A stretch of DNA of 64,000 nt, from assembly GCA_027627685.1 (NCBI GenBank), contig CP091241.1, positions 2,852,396 through 2,916,395 of the forward strand. Reading direction: 5' to 3'. The translations under genes were made by a program, and so were the position numbers. Below, piece by piece: positions 43,894 to 55,783 of this stretch. Positions within the stretch are counted from its first letter, which is position 1, and each line of letters begins with the position of its first letter. Origin of the DNA: Hyphomonadaceae bacterium ML37 (lineage in GTDB: Bacteria; Pseudomonadota; Alphaproteobacteria; Caulobacterales; Maricaulaceae). The notes beneath the pieces are model-generated. The model searched no databases and was not told the origin of the DNA. It was given only the letters and a program-made list of their open reading frames with translations.

Positions 43894-44295
43894 CCCGGCG
43901 CCGGACGGCGCGTTGCGGATCAGCCGGCTGTCGCGCACGGCGGCGCGGCGGTGGGGCACGGCCTCGGCCTGATAGAACGCGTCGGTGACCATTTCCAGAA
44001 ACGCGGAGGCGCTGGGATAGGCGGCGATGAAGGCCAGGTCCCACTGCTCGGTTGAGGGTCCGATCAGCACGCAGCGCGGCGTCCCGCGCCAGAGGATGCG
44101 CCCGCCGACACGCTGAAACACCGGCGCGGAGGTCTCGCCATAGAGCCGGTAGGCGTCAGCGCCGCTGATCGCGCGCCCGTCGGGATAGGCGGCGCGGTCA
44201 TGCAGGGCGATCAGATTGAGCATCTCCACCGGCTCGTCGCGCGGCAGGGCCTTGAACGCCTCAAAGGCCGCGCGTTCGGGATCGATATGGGTCAT
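43879..44295 (-). CDS. DUF1330 family protein
   Basis: A 138-residue small dimeric alpha+beta-barrel-like protein. 'RAAFEAFKALPRDEPVEMLNLIAL...YPDGRAISGADAYRLYGETSAPVFQRVGGRILWRG' and 'DLAFIAAYPSASAFLEMVTDAFYQAEAVPHRRAAVRDSRLI' match DUF1330/EthD-like proteins. Enzymatic function is not established. It lies 11 bp from valS in the same direction, possibly cotranscribed, and converges on the phosphate transporter. Confidence 0.85.
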   Translation of the reverse strand: MTHIDPERAAFEAFKALPRDEPVEMLNLIALHDRAAYPDGRAISGADAYRLYGETSAPVFQRVGGRILWRGTPRCVLIGPSTEQWDLAFIAAYPSASAFLEMVTDAFYQAEAVPHRRAAVRDSRLIRNAPSGAGSAFG

Positions 44296-44306
44296 CGCAG
44301 GCCCCC

Positions 44307-46880
44307 TCAGCCTTCTTGCGGCGCCAGCACAAGCGCCACAGTGAGGCGCTCGTCCGGGCTTGACGCCTGACGGGCGCCCTCCGGCGCCGCCGGCGCCCGC
44401 TCGGCGCGTTCGGCGCTGGTCACGGCTTTAAGGTCCTCGACCGTATCGCCGATCAGATCGGTCAGCGCGCCCTCGCCAATCACCGTCAGCACCGTGACCG
44501 GCGTCTTCATGGACAGCTGGGCTTCGGACTTCACCTTGCGCGCCGCGCCCAGCACTTCGAGGAAGGCCTCGCCCTCAGTGCGGAAGGCGGCTTCGTCCGC
44601 CTGATCGGCCAGTTTCGGCCACATCCCGCAGGCATGCACCGTGCCCGCCTCCTCGCCATGGAAGATGGCGTGGAGCGCGTCGGTGACGTACGGAATGAAC
44701 GGCGCAAACAGGCGGATCAGCGCGTCGCTGGCGTGCCACAGGGTCAGCACGGCCGAGCGCTCTTCATCGCTGGGGGCGCCCTCAAACCGGGTGCGGCGTT
44801 TCACGATCTCCAGATAATTGTCGCAGTAATCGCTCCAGAAGAAGCTTTCGATGGCGCGCTGGGCGGCGGCGTATTCATAGCTCTCGAACGCCTCGGACGC
44901 CTTGCGCACGGTCTCGGCGAGCTTGCCCATCAGCCAGACATCCATGGGATGGCTGATCAGGCCCGCCTCGATGTCGGCGCGCGGCGAAACCGGCTCCAGC
45001 GCCCCGTGCACCTCGGCTGCGCTGATCGCCATGTGGGCGAGTTTGGACGCGTTCCACAGCTTGGTGACCAGGCGCTTGCCCTGCTTGAGCGTATTGACTG
45101 ACAGGGCCGTGTCCTGGCCCAGGCGCGAGGTCCCCGTCCAGTAGCGCACCGGGTCCGTCCCGTATTCGTCCAAGAGCTTGATCGGATCGGTCACATTGCC
45201 CTTGGACTTGGACATTTTCGATCCGTCGCCGGCCAGGCACCAGCCTGAAATGGCGATGTCGCTCCAGGGAGTCACGTTCTCATGATGGAGCGCCTTCACG
45301 ATGGTGTAGAACGCCCAGGTGCGAATGATTTCATGGGCCTGCGGGCGCAGGGCCATGGGGAACTGGCGCTTGTGGCTCTCAAAGTCGAACGCGAAATCGG
45401 CATTGATCGACCGCGTGACCAGCTGGGGCGAGACCGACGAGGTCGCCCAGGTGTCCATCACATCGCGCTCGCCCTCCACCTCGTGGGGTTCGTAGCCACC
45501 TGGCGCCTGCAAGGTGGGGTCAACCGGCAGCTCGTCTTTCGACGCGACAATGATCTTGCCCTCTTCGCCGGGACGCTTGGAGTACCAGACCGGCAAAGGC
45601 ACGCCGAAATGGCGCTGGCGGGAGATTGACCAGTCCCATTTCAGCCCCTCCACCCAGCTTTCAAAGCGCTGGCGCATATAGGCGGGACGCCAATTGATCT
45701 CCCGGCCCTTGGCCAGGATCTCGTCCTTGAAGTCCAGCGTGCGGATGAACCATTGCGGGGTCACGATGATTTCCAGCGGCGCGCCCGAGCGCTCGGCCGC
45801 CGGGATCACCTGCCGGGTCGGCTCCTGCTTCAACACCACGCCTGCGGCTTTGAGCATCTCAAGGATCATCTCCTTGGCCTTGGCTGCTTTCTGCCCGGCC
45901 AGCGCTGCCGTCACGTCGCGCGCGGCCTGCGGGTCCAGGCTCTGCCAGTCGCCAGTGCCGATGGGAAGCTCGGCGATCATCTTGCCAGCCTGATCGATCA
46001 CCATGCGCAGCGGCAGTTTGTGGGTGCGCCACCACTGAATGTCCGTCACGTCGCCGAACGTGCAGCACATCACGATGCCGGTCCCCTTTTCAGGGTCGAC
46101 GCTGGGCTCGGCGTAGATCTCCACCGGGACGCGGTAGAGCGGGCTGACAGCCCGCTTGCCGATCAGCTCACCGGCGCGCGGGTGATCGGGATGGATCATC
46201 AGCCCGCCGCACGCGCCAATGAGCTCGGGCCGCGTGGTGGCGATCACCACCGGTTCGCCGCCGCCCTCAGTTTCAAAGGCGATGTAGTTGAGCAGGCCGT
46301 CGCGCTCGATTTCGTCCACCTCGGCCTGGGCGATGGCGGTGCGGTCGGCCGGATCCCACAAGGTGGGCTCCAGGCGGCGCTCAAGAAGCCCTTTGCGGTA
46401 CAGGTCCAGGAAGGACATCTGCGACACCGCCCGGCTTTCATCGGAGATGGTCTGGTATTCACGGCTCCAGTCCACGCTCAGCGCCAGGCGCGAGAACAGA
46501 TCGCGGAATTGCTGCTCGTATTCGGGAATCACCTCGCGGCACAGCGCCACGAATTCATCGCGCGCCATGGTGCCGCCGCGCACCTTGCGCACCTTCTCCA
46601 CCAGGCGCTCGGTAGGCAGGCCGTTATCGTCCCAGCCGATGGGATAGAGCACATTGCGCCCGCTCATCCGCATATAGCGCGCCGTGATGTCGGCCTGGGT
46701 GTAGGAATAGACATGGCCCACATGCAGATGGCCCGACACGGTCGGAGGCGGGGTGTCGATCACATAATCGGTGTCAGCCGGACGGGCCGGATCCCAGCGG
46801 AAGGCGTCATCCTGCGCCCAGCGCGCGCGCAGCGCGGCCTCATTGGCCTTGGCGTCATAGGAATCGGGAAACGGTTTCAT
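44307..46880 (-). CDS. valS: Valyl-tRNA synthetase, archaeal-type motifs
   Basis: Class I aminoacyl-tRNA synthetase of 857 residues. The HIGH motif is 'SGHLHVGHVYSYTQADITARYMR' and the KMSKS motif is 'GSKMSKSKGNVTDPIKLLDEYGTDPVRYW'. After HIGH it reads 'YPIGWDDNGLPTERLVEKVRKVRGG', which resembles the archaeal/Rickettsia-type ValRS rather than the bacterial 'GTDHAGIATQ' form. The C terminus lacks the long coiled coil of E. coli ValRS. The ATG at 46880 starts the family sequence; the frame is open about 90 nt more. It is the only ValRS gene in the window. Confidence 0.95.
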   Translation of the reverse strand: MKPFPDSYDAKANEAALRARWAQDDAFRWDPARPADTDYVIDTPPPTVSGHLHVGHVYSYTQADITARYMRMSGRNVLYPIGWDDNGLPTERLVEKVRKVRGGTMARDEFVALCREVIPEYEQQFRDLFSRLALSVDWSREYQTISDESRAVSQMSFLDLYRKGLLERRLEPTLWDPADRTAIAQAEVDEIERDGLLNYIAFETEGGGEPVVIATTRPELIGACGGLMIHPDHPRAGELIGKRAVSPLYRVPVEIYAEPSVDPEKGTGIVMCCTFGDVTDIQWWRTHKLPLRMVIDQAGKMIAELPIGTGDWQSLDPQAARDVTAALAGQKAAKAKEMILEMLKAAGVVLKQEPTRQVIPAAERSGAPLEIIVTPQWFIRTLDFKDEILAKGREINWRPAYMRQRFESWVEGLKWDWSISRQRHFGVPLPVWYSKRPGEEGKIIVASKDELPVDPTLQAPGGYEPHEVEGERDVMDTWATSSVSPQLVTRSINADFAFDFESHKRQFPMALRPQAHEIIRTWAFYTIVKALHHENVTPWSDIAISGWCLAGDGSKMSKSKGNVTDPIKLLDEYGTDPVRYWTGTSRLGQDTALSVNTLKQGKRLVTKLWNASKLAHMAISAAEVHGALEPVSPRADIEAGLISHPMDVWLMGKLAETVRKASEAFESYEYAAAQRAIESFFWSDYCDNYLEIVKRRTRFEGAPSDEERSAVLTLWHASDALIRLFAPFIPYVTDALHAIFHGEEAGTVHACGMWPKLADQADEAAFRTEGEAFLEVLGAARKVKSEAQLSMKTPVTVLTVIGEGALTDLIGDTVEDLKAVTSAERAERAPAAPEGARQASSPDERLTVALVLAPQEG

Positions 46881-46972
46881 GGGCGCAGGACCGTGATGTC
46901 TGGAGCGGCAGGGATTGGCTGGCGGTCTTAGACGATTTCGCGCCCGCGCAAAAGCGCGCGCCGCCCGCAAGC

Positions 46973-47425
46973 TCAGGCGAACAGGCGGCCATCGGTAGCG
47001 AAGATCATCGCCTCGTCCCGGAACGCCTTGAACTCTAGCGCATTGCCGCTGGGATCGGCGACAAACAACGTCTTCTGCTCGCCCGGCGATCCGGCGAAGC
47101 GCAGATAGGGTTCGACCAGAAAGGGCGCCGCCGCCGCTTTCAGCCGGGCGGCAAGCTCATCAAACAATTCCCAGTCCACGATCAGCCCGAAATGGCGCAC
47201 CGGGATCGCCTGGCCATCCACCCCGCCCGCGCCCACCGGCGTACAGTCGCCGGGCGAGAGATGGGCCACCACCTGATGGCCCATCAGATCGAAATCGATC
47301 CAGGACTCGCTTTCGCGGCCCGTCGGACAGTTCAAAACGCCGGCATAGAAGGCGCGCGCCGCGGCCAGATCATGCACCGGGAAGGCGAGGTGAAAGCGCG
47401 GAAACCTTACCTCACCCGCCGCCAC
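46973..47425 (-). CDS. VOC (glyoxalase/bleomycin-resistance-like) family protein
   Basis: About 150 residues, one VOC domain: 'RFPRFHLAFPVHDLAAARAFYAGVLNCPTGRESESWIDFDLMGHQVVAHLS', 'VRHFGLIVDWELFDELAARLKAAAAPFLVEPYLRFAGSPGEQKTLFVADPSGNALEFKAF'. His and Glu residues at usual metal positions are present (H in 'FHLAF', E in 'ALEFKAF'). The enzyme's substrate is unknown. The start is unclear: only GTG codons (47425 or 47452) precede the domain and no SD is visible; the 5' end lies in a GCC repeat that also encodes the tail of the glycine-rich microprotein. Confidence 0.75.
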   Translation of the reverse strand: MAAGEVRFPRFHLAFPVHDLAAARAFYAGVLNCPTGRESESWIDFDLMGHQVVAHLSPGDCTPVGAGGVDGQAIPVRHFGLIVDWELFDELAARLKAAAAPFLVEPYLRFAGSPGEQKTLFVADPSGNALEFKAFRDEAMIFATDGRLFA

Positions 47426-47516
47426 CGCCGCCGCCGCCGCCCATCTGTGCACTTATGTTGGCGCCACTAGCACCGCCACCGCCGCCACGGATAAAGTGTG
47501 CTATCTTATTTCTCAT
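47412..47516 (-). CDS. 34-residue glycine-rich microprotein, coupled to the membrane gene upstream
   Basis: A short open frame: ATG at 47516, TGA at 47412-47414. It has a basic, hydrophobic head ('[10 protein letters not shown]'), five Gly, then 'ASGANISAQM', and ends in nine consecutive Gly. The Shine-Dalgarno GGAGG at 47523-47527 is 6 nt before the ATG and lies inside the end of the upstream gene. The two overlap by 11 nt, a typical translational-coupling geometry. No family is recognised. The last Gly codons form a GCC/GGC repeat that could vary in length by slippage. It overlaps the proposed start of the VOC gene by 14 bp. Confidence 0.6.
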   Translation of the reverse strand: MRNKIAHFIRGGGGGASGANISAQMGGGGGGGGG

Positions 47517-48465
47517 CTGCTTCCTCCGGCGAGTTCGAAGCTTTCGAAAGCTTCAAATGAAAAGTCACAGGTTTGTGCGACTCCATCCTACCCTCATATA
47601 TGGACGTCGGCTTTTCCGCTGGCAAGATCGGCGCCGCAGGTTTTAGAAACCCGTCAGCGCCAGAACTCACAATGAGTTCTGTTCCGATCACATCATTCAA
47701 TATAGTTATACTGGCATCTTTCGTATATCGATCAACTTTTACCCAAAAGTCATCATCATTTCTTATATATAAAAAGAAACCAAATTCATATAGAACTGAG
47801 CCATTTGGATCGATCTCCAACTCTATCTTTTTCTCGAATGACTTTCTGCTTTTGCTTAAGCGGATTGGTGATGAAATGTAATCATTTGGTATATTATTTT
47901 TCATTGTTCTCAATAGCGTCACCTCTCCAAGCATTTCGATATTCTCGACATCTTTATCAATTTCTATTATAATTCCGAGAGCCGGGTCTTTATAAGTATG
48001 ATCTTTGTACATATTGGATATGTACATTTGATATTGGGCTTCGACTTTTATTATGTCTCCGCTTTCTATAAACTCGGAAAGCCGAATTTTGATATTCGCT
48101 TGAGTGCAGAATGCTGACATCTTCGTAAAGACTTCATTAAATTCTCTAACTATATTATGACTGCGCGCGTCATCGCTATTGAACAAATAATTAAATCTGT
48201 GTTCTATATGATCGTCATCAGGTTTTCGCAGACTTATCCAGACTGCCGGTATGCCAATAAGTGAAAAGAAAATTACGTCTTCTAGCCATGTTATATAGAA
48301 CGCCGAAAAATGGTCGCGGTTGTCAAATACTACACACGCGTTTTCATCGCACCAAGATGCTGGAATGAACCATTGATGGTACACCACTGCTAGGATTAAT
48401 GTGACGATACCAATCGCAAGGTATGCCTTCCACAGGTTCCGCAAAATCTCACGAAATGCCTTCAT
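47506..48465 (-). CDS. AT-rich two-TM membrane protein, unknown family
   Basis: A 319-residue protein with TM1 at about residues 11-30, a short periplasmic loop with two Cys ('[11 protein letters not shown]'), TM2 at about 60-80, and a cytoplasmic domain of about 235 residues rich in beta strands ('[22 protein letters not shown]'). Basic residues flank TM1 and follow TM2, so both ends should be cytoplasmic. Base composition is strikingly AT-rich compared with all neighbours, which suggests recent acquisition. It is divergent from hslU (64 bp) and coupled to the glycine-rich microprotein. A two-TM plus soluble-domain layout is seen in some bacterial immunity effectors, but no homology is claimed. 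Confidence 0.75.
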   Translation of the reverse strand: MKAFREILRNLWKAYLAIGIVTLILAVVYHQWFIPASWCDENACVVFDNRDHFSAFYITWLEDVIFFSLIGIPAVWISLRKPDDDHIEHRFNYLFNSDDARSHNIVREFNEVFTKMSAFCTQANIKIRLSEFIESGDIIKVEAQYQMYISNMYKDHTYKDPALGIIIEIDKDVENIEMLGEVTLLRTMKNNIPNDYISSPIRLSKSRKSFEKKIELEIDPNGSVLYEFGFFLYIRNDDDFWVKVDRYTKDASITILNDVIGTELIVSSGADGFLKPAAPILPAEKPTSIYEGRMESHKPVTFHLKLSKASNSPEEADEK

Positions 48466-48487
48466 GGTCCCCGCCTTGTTGCAGCGG

Positions 48488-48507
48488 ATTGCATCTTTAG
48501 TTGCAAT
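48488..48507. promoter_or_regulatory. Inverted repeat ATTGCA-N8-TGCAAT before hslU
   Basis: A perfect 6-bp inverted repeat centred in the 64-bp interval between the AT-rich membrane gene and hslU. It could be an operator serving either divergent promoter, perhaps for the acquired gene. No heat-shock (sigma-32) promoter matching the consensus is evident in the remaining sequence. Confidence 0.35.
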
Positions 48508-48529
48508 ATCTCAACATGGAAAGAGAAAA

Positions 48530-49834
48530 ATGACCGATTATTCTCCCCGCGAGATCGTCTCCGAGCTCGACCGTCACATTGTCGGCCAGTCCGAGGCCAA
48601 GAAGGCGGTGGCCATCGCGCTGCGCAATCGCTGGCGGCGCAAGCGCCTGGCCGAGGGGCTGCGCGAGGAGGTCACGCCGAAGAATATCCTGATGATCGGC
48701 CCCACCGGCGTGGGCAAGACCGAGATTTCCCGGCGCCTGGCGAAGCTCGCCGGCGCGCCCTTCCTGAAGATCGAGGCCACCAAGTTCACCGAGGTCGGCT
48801 ATGTGGGCCGGGACGTGGATTCCATCGCGCGTGATCTGGTGGAGGTCGCCATCTCCATCGTGCGCGACGCCAAGCGTGAAGAGGTCAAGGCCAAGGCCCA
48901 CGAGGCGGCGGAGAACCGCGTGCTGGATGCGCTGGTCGGCGCCGACGCCTCCCCCGGGACCCGTGAATCCTTCCGCAAGAAGCTCATCGCCGGCGATCTG
49001 GACGATCGCGATATCGAGATCCAGATCGCGGATGATTCCTCGCCCTTCAGCAATATCGACATTCCCGGCATGCCCGGCGGCATGGGCATGATCAATCTGT
49101 CGGACATGCTGGGAAAGGGCATGGGCGGGCGCTCCAAGACCGTGCGCACCAGCGTGAAGGACGCCTATGCGCCCCTGATCAATGAAGAGGCCGACAAGCT
49201 GCTGGATGAAAGCCAGATCCAGATCGACGCGATCAGGCTGGCGGAAAACGAGGGCATTGTCTTCCTCGACGAAATCGACAAGGTCGCCGGCCGCGCCGAC
49301 AATCGCGGCGCGGACGTGTCGCGCGAAGGCGTGCAGCGCGATCTCCTGCCCCTCATCGAAGGCGCCACCGTGGCCACCAAGTACGGGCCGGTGAAGACTG
49401 ACCACGTGCTGTTTATCGCGTCGGGCGCGTTTCACGTGACCAAGCCCAGCGATCTCCTGCCCGAGCTGCAGGGCCGCCTGCCGATCCGGGTGGAGCTCAA
49501 GGCGCTGACCCGCGACGATTTGCGCCGCATCCTCACAGAGCCCGAAGCCAGCCTGGTCACCCAGTATGTCGCGCTGATGGAGACCGAAGGCTTTGACCTG
49601 TCGTTTGATGACAGCGCCATCGATGCGGTCGCCGACTATGCCGCAGAGGTGAACGCCAGCATCGAGAATATCGGCGCCCGGCGGCTTCAGACGATTCTGG
49701 AAAAAGTGGTCGAGGAAATCAGCTTCACGGCGTCTGACCGGTCCGGCGACGCGCTGGTGATCGACGCGGCCTATGTGAAAGCGCGCGTGGAATCGCTGGC
49801 GAAGAACGCCGATTTGTCGAAGTTCATTCTCTAG
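48530..49834 (+). CDS. hslU: ATP-dependent protease ATPase subunit HslU
   Basis: AAA+ unfoldase (ClpY) of the HslUV protease. '[34 protein letters not shown]', Walker A '[22 protein letters not shown]', the pore motif region '[13 protein letters not shown]' and Walker B '[11 protein letters not shown]' are all present. The C terminus 'NADLSKFIL' is the HslV-docking tail, so a partner protease is expected. The ATG at 48530 follows GGAAAGAG; 434 residues is normal. hslV usually precedes hslU but is not in the window; the AT-rich gene occupies that place on the other strand. Confidence 0.97.
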   Translation: MTDYSPREIVSELDRHIVGQSEAKKAVAIALRNRWRRKRLAEGLREEVTPKNILMIGPTGVGKTEISRRLAKLAGAPFLKIEATKFTEVGYVGRDVDSIARDLVEVAISIVRDAKREEVKAKAHEAAENRVLDALVGADASPGTRESFRKKLIAGDLDDRDIEIQIADDSSPFSNIDIPGMPGGMGMINLSDMLGKGMGGRSKTVRTSVKDAYAPLINEEADKLLDESQIQIDAIRLAENEGIVFLDEIDKVAGRADNRGADVSREGVQRDLLPLIEGATVATKYGPVKTDHVLFIASGAFHVTKPSDLLPELQGRLPIRVELKALTRDDLRRILTEPEASLVTQYVALMETEGFDLSFDDSAIDAVADYAAEVNASIENIGARRLQTILEKVVEEISFTASDRSGDALVIDAAYVKARVESLAKNADLSKFIL

Positions 49835-49918
49835 CGCGCCGCCATCAGGCGGGCGCCATAGCGACAAACATTGTCAAAGCGTGTATGGTCACGGCGTCAC
49901 TTTGCGCCGGAGGCCGCC

Positions 49919-50221
49919 ATGCACATTTCCCTCACCGACCGACTGGAAGCCTGGGTCCGCGCCAAGGTGGAGAGCGGCCTCTACAACAATGCCAGCGAGG
50001 TGATCCGCGAGGCCCTGCGCACCCAGATGCGCGCCGAGCAAACCCATCAGGAGAAGCTGGACGCCTTGCGCGCCGAGATCGACAAGGGCCTTGAGGATGT
50101 CAAGCACGGCCGGGTCAGCGAACTCGACTTTGATGCGCTGATGGCCGAGATCGAATCAGAGGCTGCGGACATGCCAGAAGAGCCGCGCACGCCCGAGCAG
50201 TCCGCGGCGGTCCATGGCTAA
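49919..50221 (+). CDS. parD: ParD-like ribbon-helix-helix antitoxin
   Basis: A 100-residue type II antitoxin. The ribbon-helix-helix DNA-binding domain is 'MHISLTDRLEAWVRAKVESGLYNNASEVIREALRTQM', followed by the toxin-binding helix 'LDALRAEIDKGLEDVKHGRVSELDFDALMAEIE' and an acidic tail. It should repress its own promoter and neutralise ParE. GGAGG is 6 nt before the ATG at 49919. The end overlaps the toxin start by 8 bp, the usual order. It lies just after hslU. Confidence 0.93.
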   Translation: MHISLTDRLEAWVRAKVESGLYNNASEVIREALRTQMRAEQTHQEKLDALRAEIDKGLEDVKHGRVSELDFDALMAEIESEAADMPEEPRTPEQSAAVHG

Positions 50222-50515
50222 GGTCAACATCGCGCAATCGGCGCATGCGGACCTGCGGTCGATTGGCGCTTACACTCTGCATGAATGGGGCAGCGAGCAG
50301 ATGCGGCGCTATATGGGTCTGCTGCGAGCCGCCATCGCCAGCGTTGGCGAGCGGCCGCTCTCTGGGCGCAGCCGGGACGATTTGAGTGAAAACATGCGGG
50401 CCTGGCCCGCCGGGTCGCACGTGATTTTTACATCGCAGACCCCGATGCCGTCACCATTGTCCGCGTTCTTCATTCCCGCCAGGACCCCGGACCCGCGCTC
50501 CAGTCAGGCGCTTAG
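50214..50515 (+). pseudogene. parE: ParE-like toxin with a one-base frameshift
   Basis: RelE/ParE-superfamily toxin ('IAQSAHADLRSIGAYTLHEWGSEQMRRYMGLLRAAIASVGERPLSGRSRDDL'). The frame is normal to 'GSHVIF', then a T5 run (50425-50429) shifts it. Adding one T, or a -1 slip on TTT, restores 'YIADPDAVTIVRVLHSRQDP', the conserved ParE ending, with a TAG at 50513-50515. As written, the frame continues to 50576 with an unrelated Ser/Pro-rich tail. It may be a decayed toxin, a sequencing slip, or a slippage switch. DNA gyrase is the usual ParE target. Confidence 0.85.
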
Positions 50516-50601
50516 CCACCCCTCACCCTGCAGCGGCCCTGCGCGCGGTGTTGCCGCCTGCATCCCCCTGTGCTAGTTCGGCGCCGGGTTCTAACGGACG
50601 C

Positions 50602-50630
50602 TTGGGCTCAGGCCAGTCGCGCCGTCTAAA
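50602..50630 (+). promoter_or_regulatory. Candidate promoter of the atp operon
   Basis: TTGGGC (50602-50607) and TCTAAA (50625-50630) are separated by 17 bp, a fair sigma-70-type pair, about 85 bp upstream of the atpH start and beyond the parE remnant. The leader then contains a six-codon Arg-rich minicistron (50691-50711, sequence MRRKRR) that ends 2 nt before the atpH GTG. Confidence 0.4.
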
Positions 50631-50713
50631 AACTTACGGTCCTTCAATCGTTTGCGTCGGCCTTCAGGGCGCGACCCGCAGACGGGCATCATGAGAAGAA
50701 AGCGGCGCTAACG

Positions 50714-52811
<2,098 letters not shown>

Positions 52812-52871
52812 TCCTCTGCGCCGGCGGTTCAGGCCGCCGGCGACTGAATTGACACGAGCGGCACGGAAATC

Positions 52872-53756
52872 ATGGCCAGCCTCAAGGAACTGAAGAACAG
52901 GATCAGCTCGGTCAACTCGACCAAGAAGATCACAAAGGCGATGCAGATGGTCGCCGCCGCCAAGCTGCGCAAGGCGCAGGACGCGGCTGAGGCTGCGCGT
53001 CCCTATGCCGAGCGCATGGCGGCTGTGATGGCCAATCTCGCCACGGCCGCCGATAGGCCGACAGCGCCGCGCCTGCTGGTGGGAACCGGCAAGGACGAGG
53101 TGCGCCTGCTGCTCGTCGCGGCGGCTGACCGCGGCCTGTGCGGCGGGTTCAACACCAATATCGCCCGCCTCGCCCGCGAGCGCATTGCGGCCCTGACATC
53201 CGCCCGCAAGACAGTGAAAATCCTGTGCGTCGGCAAGAAGGGCGCAGACGCGCTGAAGCGCCTGCATGCCGACAAGATCATCGGCGTGATCGAGCTTCGG
53301 ACCGTGAAGGCGCTGGACGGCGCGGTGGCCGGCCAGATCGGCGACCGTATCGTGTCGCTGTTTGACGAGGGCGAGTTCGACGTGTGCGAGGTGATCAGCT
53401 CGCAATTCATTTCGGTGATGACCCAGAAGCCGCGCGCCCAGGTGCTGATCCCGGCGCGCGACGCCATTGACGAGAGCGTGCCGAAGCCTGATCTCAAGGG
53501 CGCGATCTACGAGTACGAGCCGGACGAGGAACAGATCCTCGCCGCCCTGCTGCCGCGCTATATCAAGACGGTCATTCTCTCGGCGCTGCTGGAGAATGCG
53601 GCCGGCGAGATGGGCGCGAAGATGGCGGCCATGGATTCAGCCACGCGCAATGCCGGCGAGCTGATCGACAAGCTGAAACTGGAATTCAACCGCACCCGCC
53701 AGGCCAAGATCACCAAGGAGCTGATCGAGATCATCTCCGGCGCCGAGGCGGTCTAG
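52872..53756 (+). CDS. atpG: ATP synthase F1 subunit gamma
   Basis: Central rotor shaft of 294 residues. The N-terminal helix '[33 protein letters not shown]', the '[11 protein letters not shown]' turn and the C-terminal helix '[49 protein letters not shown]' match the family. It lies between alpha and beta in the operon. No insertion like that of cyanobacterial gamma is present. Confidence 0.97.
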   Translation: MASLKELKNRISSVNSTKKITKAMQMVAAAKLRKAQDAAEAARPYAERMAAVMANLATAADRPTAPRLLVGTGKDEVRLLLVAAADRGLCGGFNTNIARLARERIAALTSARKTVKILCVGKKGADALKRLHADKIIGVIELRTVKALDGAVAGQIGDRIVSLFDEGEFDVCEVISSQFISVMTQKPRAQVLIPARDAIDESVPKPDLKGAIYEYEPDEEQILAALLPRYIKTVILSALLENAAGEMGAKMAAMDSATRNAGELIDKLKLEFNRTRQAKITKELIEIISGAEAV

Positions 53757-55259
<1,503 letters not shown>

Positions 55260-55295
55260 GCCCGCTTCCGGTCCAGGGACAAGAAAGACCAGGCC

Positions 55296-55697
55296 ATGGC
55301 TGACAAGCTTCAATTCGACCTCGTTTCGCCCGAAAAGCGCGTCTTTGCGGGCGAGGTGGACATGGTGGTGGTGCCTGGCGAGCTGGGCGATTTCGGCGTG
55401 CTGGCGGGCCACGCGCCCTTCATGTCCACGATCCGCTCGGGCGCCATCGCGATCCATGATGGCGGCGCGGTCACCCGCACCTTCATCCATGGCGGCTTCG
55501 CCGAAGTGACGCCGGGAGGTCTTACCATCCTCGCGGAGGAAGCCATCGCGCTGGATACCGTCACCGCGGATGCCGTCGCCGTGGAGCTGCAGCAGGCGCG
55601 CGAAACGCTTGCCATGGCGCGTGACGACATGGAGCGTGATGCCGCCCAGGCGCAAATCGACAAGCTGGAAGCGCTGTTCAACGTGCTGACGCACTGA
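55296..55697 (+). CDS. atpC: ATP synthase F1 subunit epsilon
   Basis: Rotor subunit of 133 residues that can inhibit ATP hydrolysis. The N-terminal beta sandwich is 'LQFDLVSPEKRVFAGEVDMVVVPGELGDFGVLAGHAPFMSTIRSG' and the C-terminal helical hairpin is 'ALDTVTADAVAVELQQARETLAMARDDMERDAAQAQIDKLEALFNVL'. It is the last gene of the operon and is followed at once by a terminator. Confidence 0.96.
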   Translation: MADKLQFDLVSPEKRVFAGEVDMVVVPGELGDFGVLAGHAPFMSTIRSGAIAIHDGGAVTRTFIHGGFAEVTPGGLTILAEEAIALDTVTADAVAVELQQARETLAMARDDMERDAAQAQIDKLEALFNVLTH

Positions 55698-55725
55698 CGC
55701 CGGCACGTCGCCGACCCAAGACATG

Positions 55726-55760
55726 AAAAGGCCGCGTCCCTTGAGGGACGCGGCCTTTTT
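55726..55760. terminator. Bidirectional terminator between atpC and the TonB receptor gene
   Basis: GGCCGCGTCCC pairs with GGGACGCGGCC around TTGA, flanked by AAAA on the left and TTTTT on the right, so it can terminate both the atp operon and the convergent receptor gene. It lies 28 bp after the atpC stop. Confidence 0.93.
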
Positions 55761-55783
55761 CGTCTCAGGTTTCAGGACCGGCC

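Noticed and set aside
49834-49860. Terminator after hslU (GCCGCC-ATCA-GGCGG)
   Set aside because: The stem has mismatches and there is no T tract, so the support is too weak to list.
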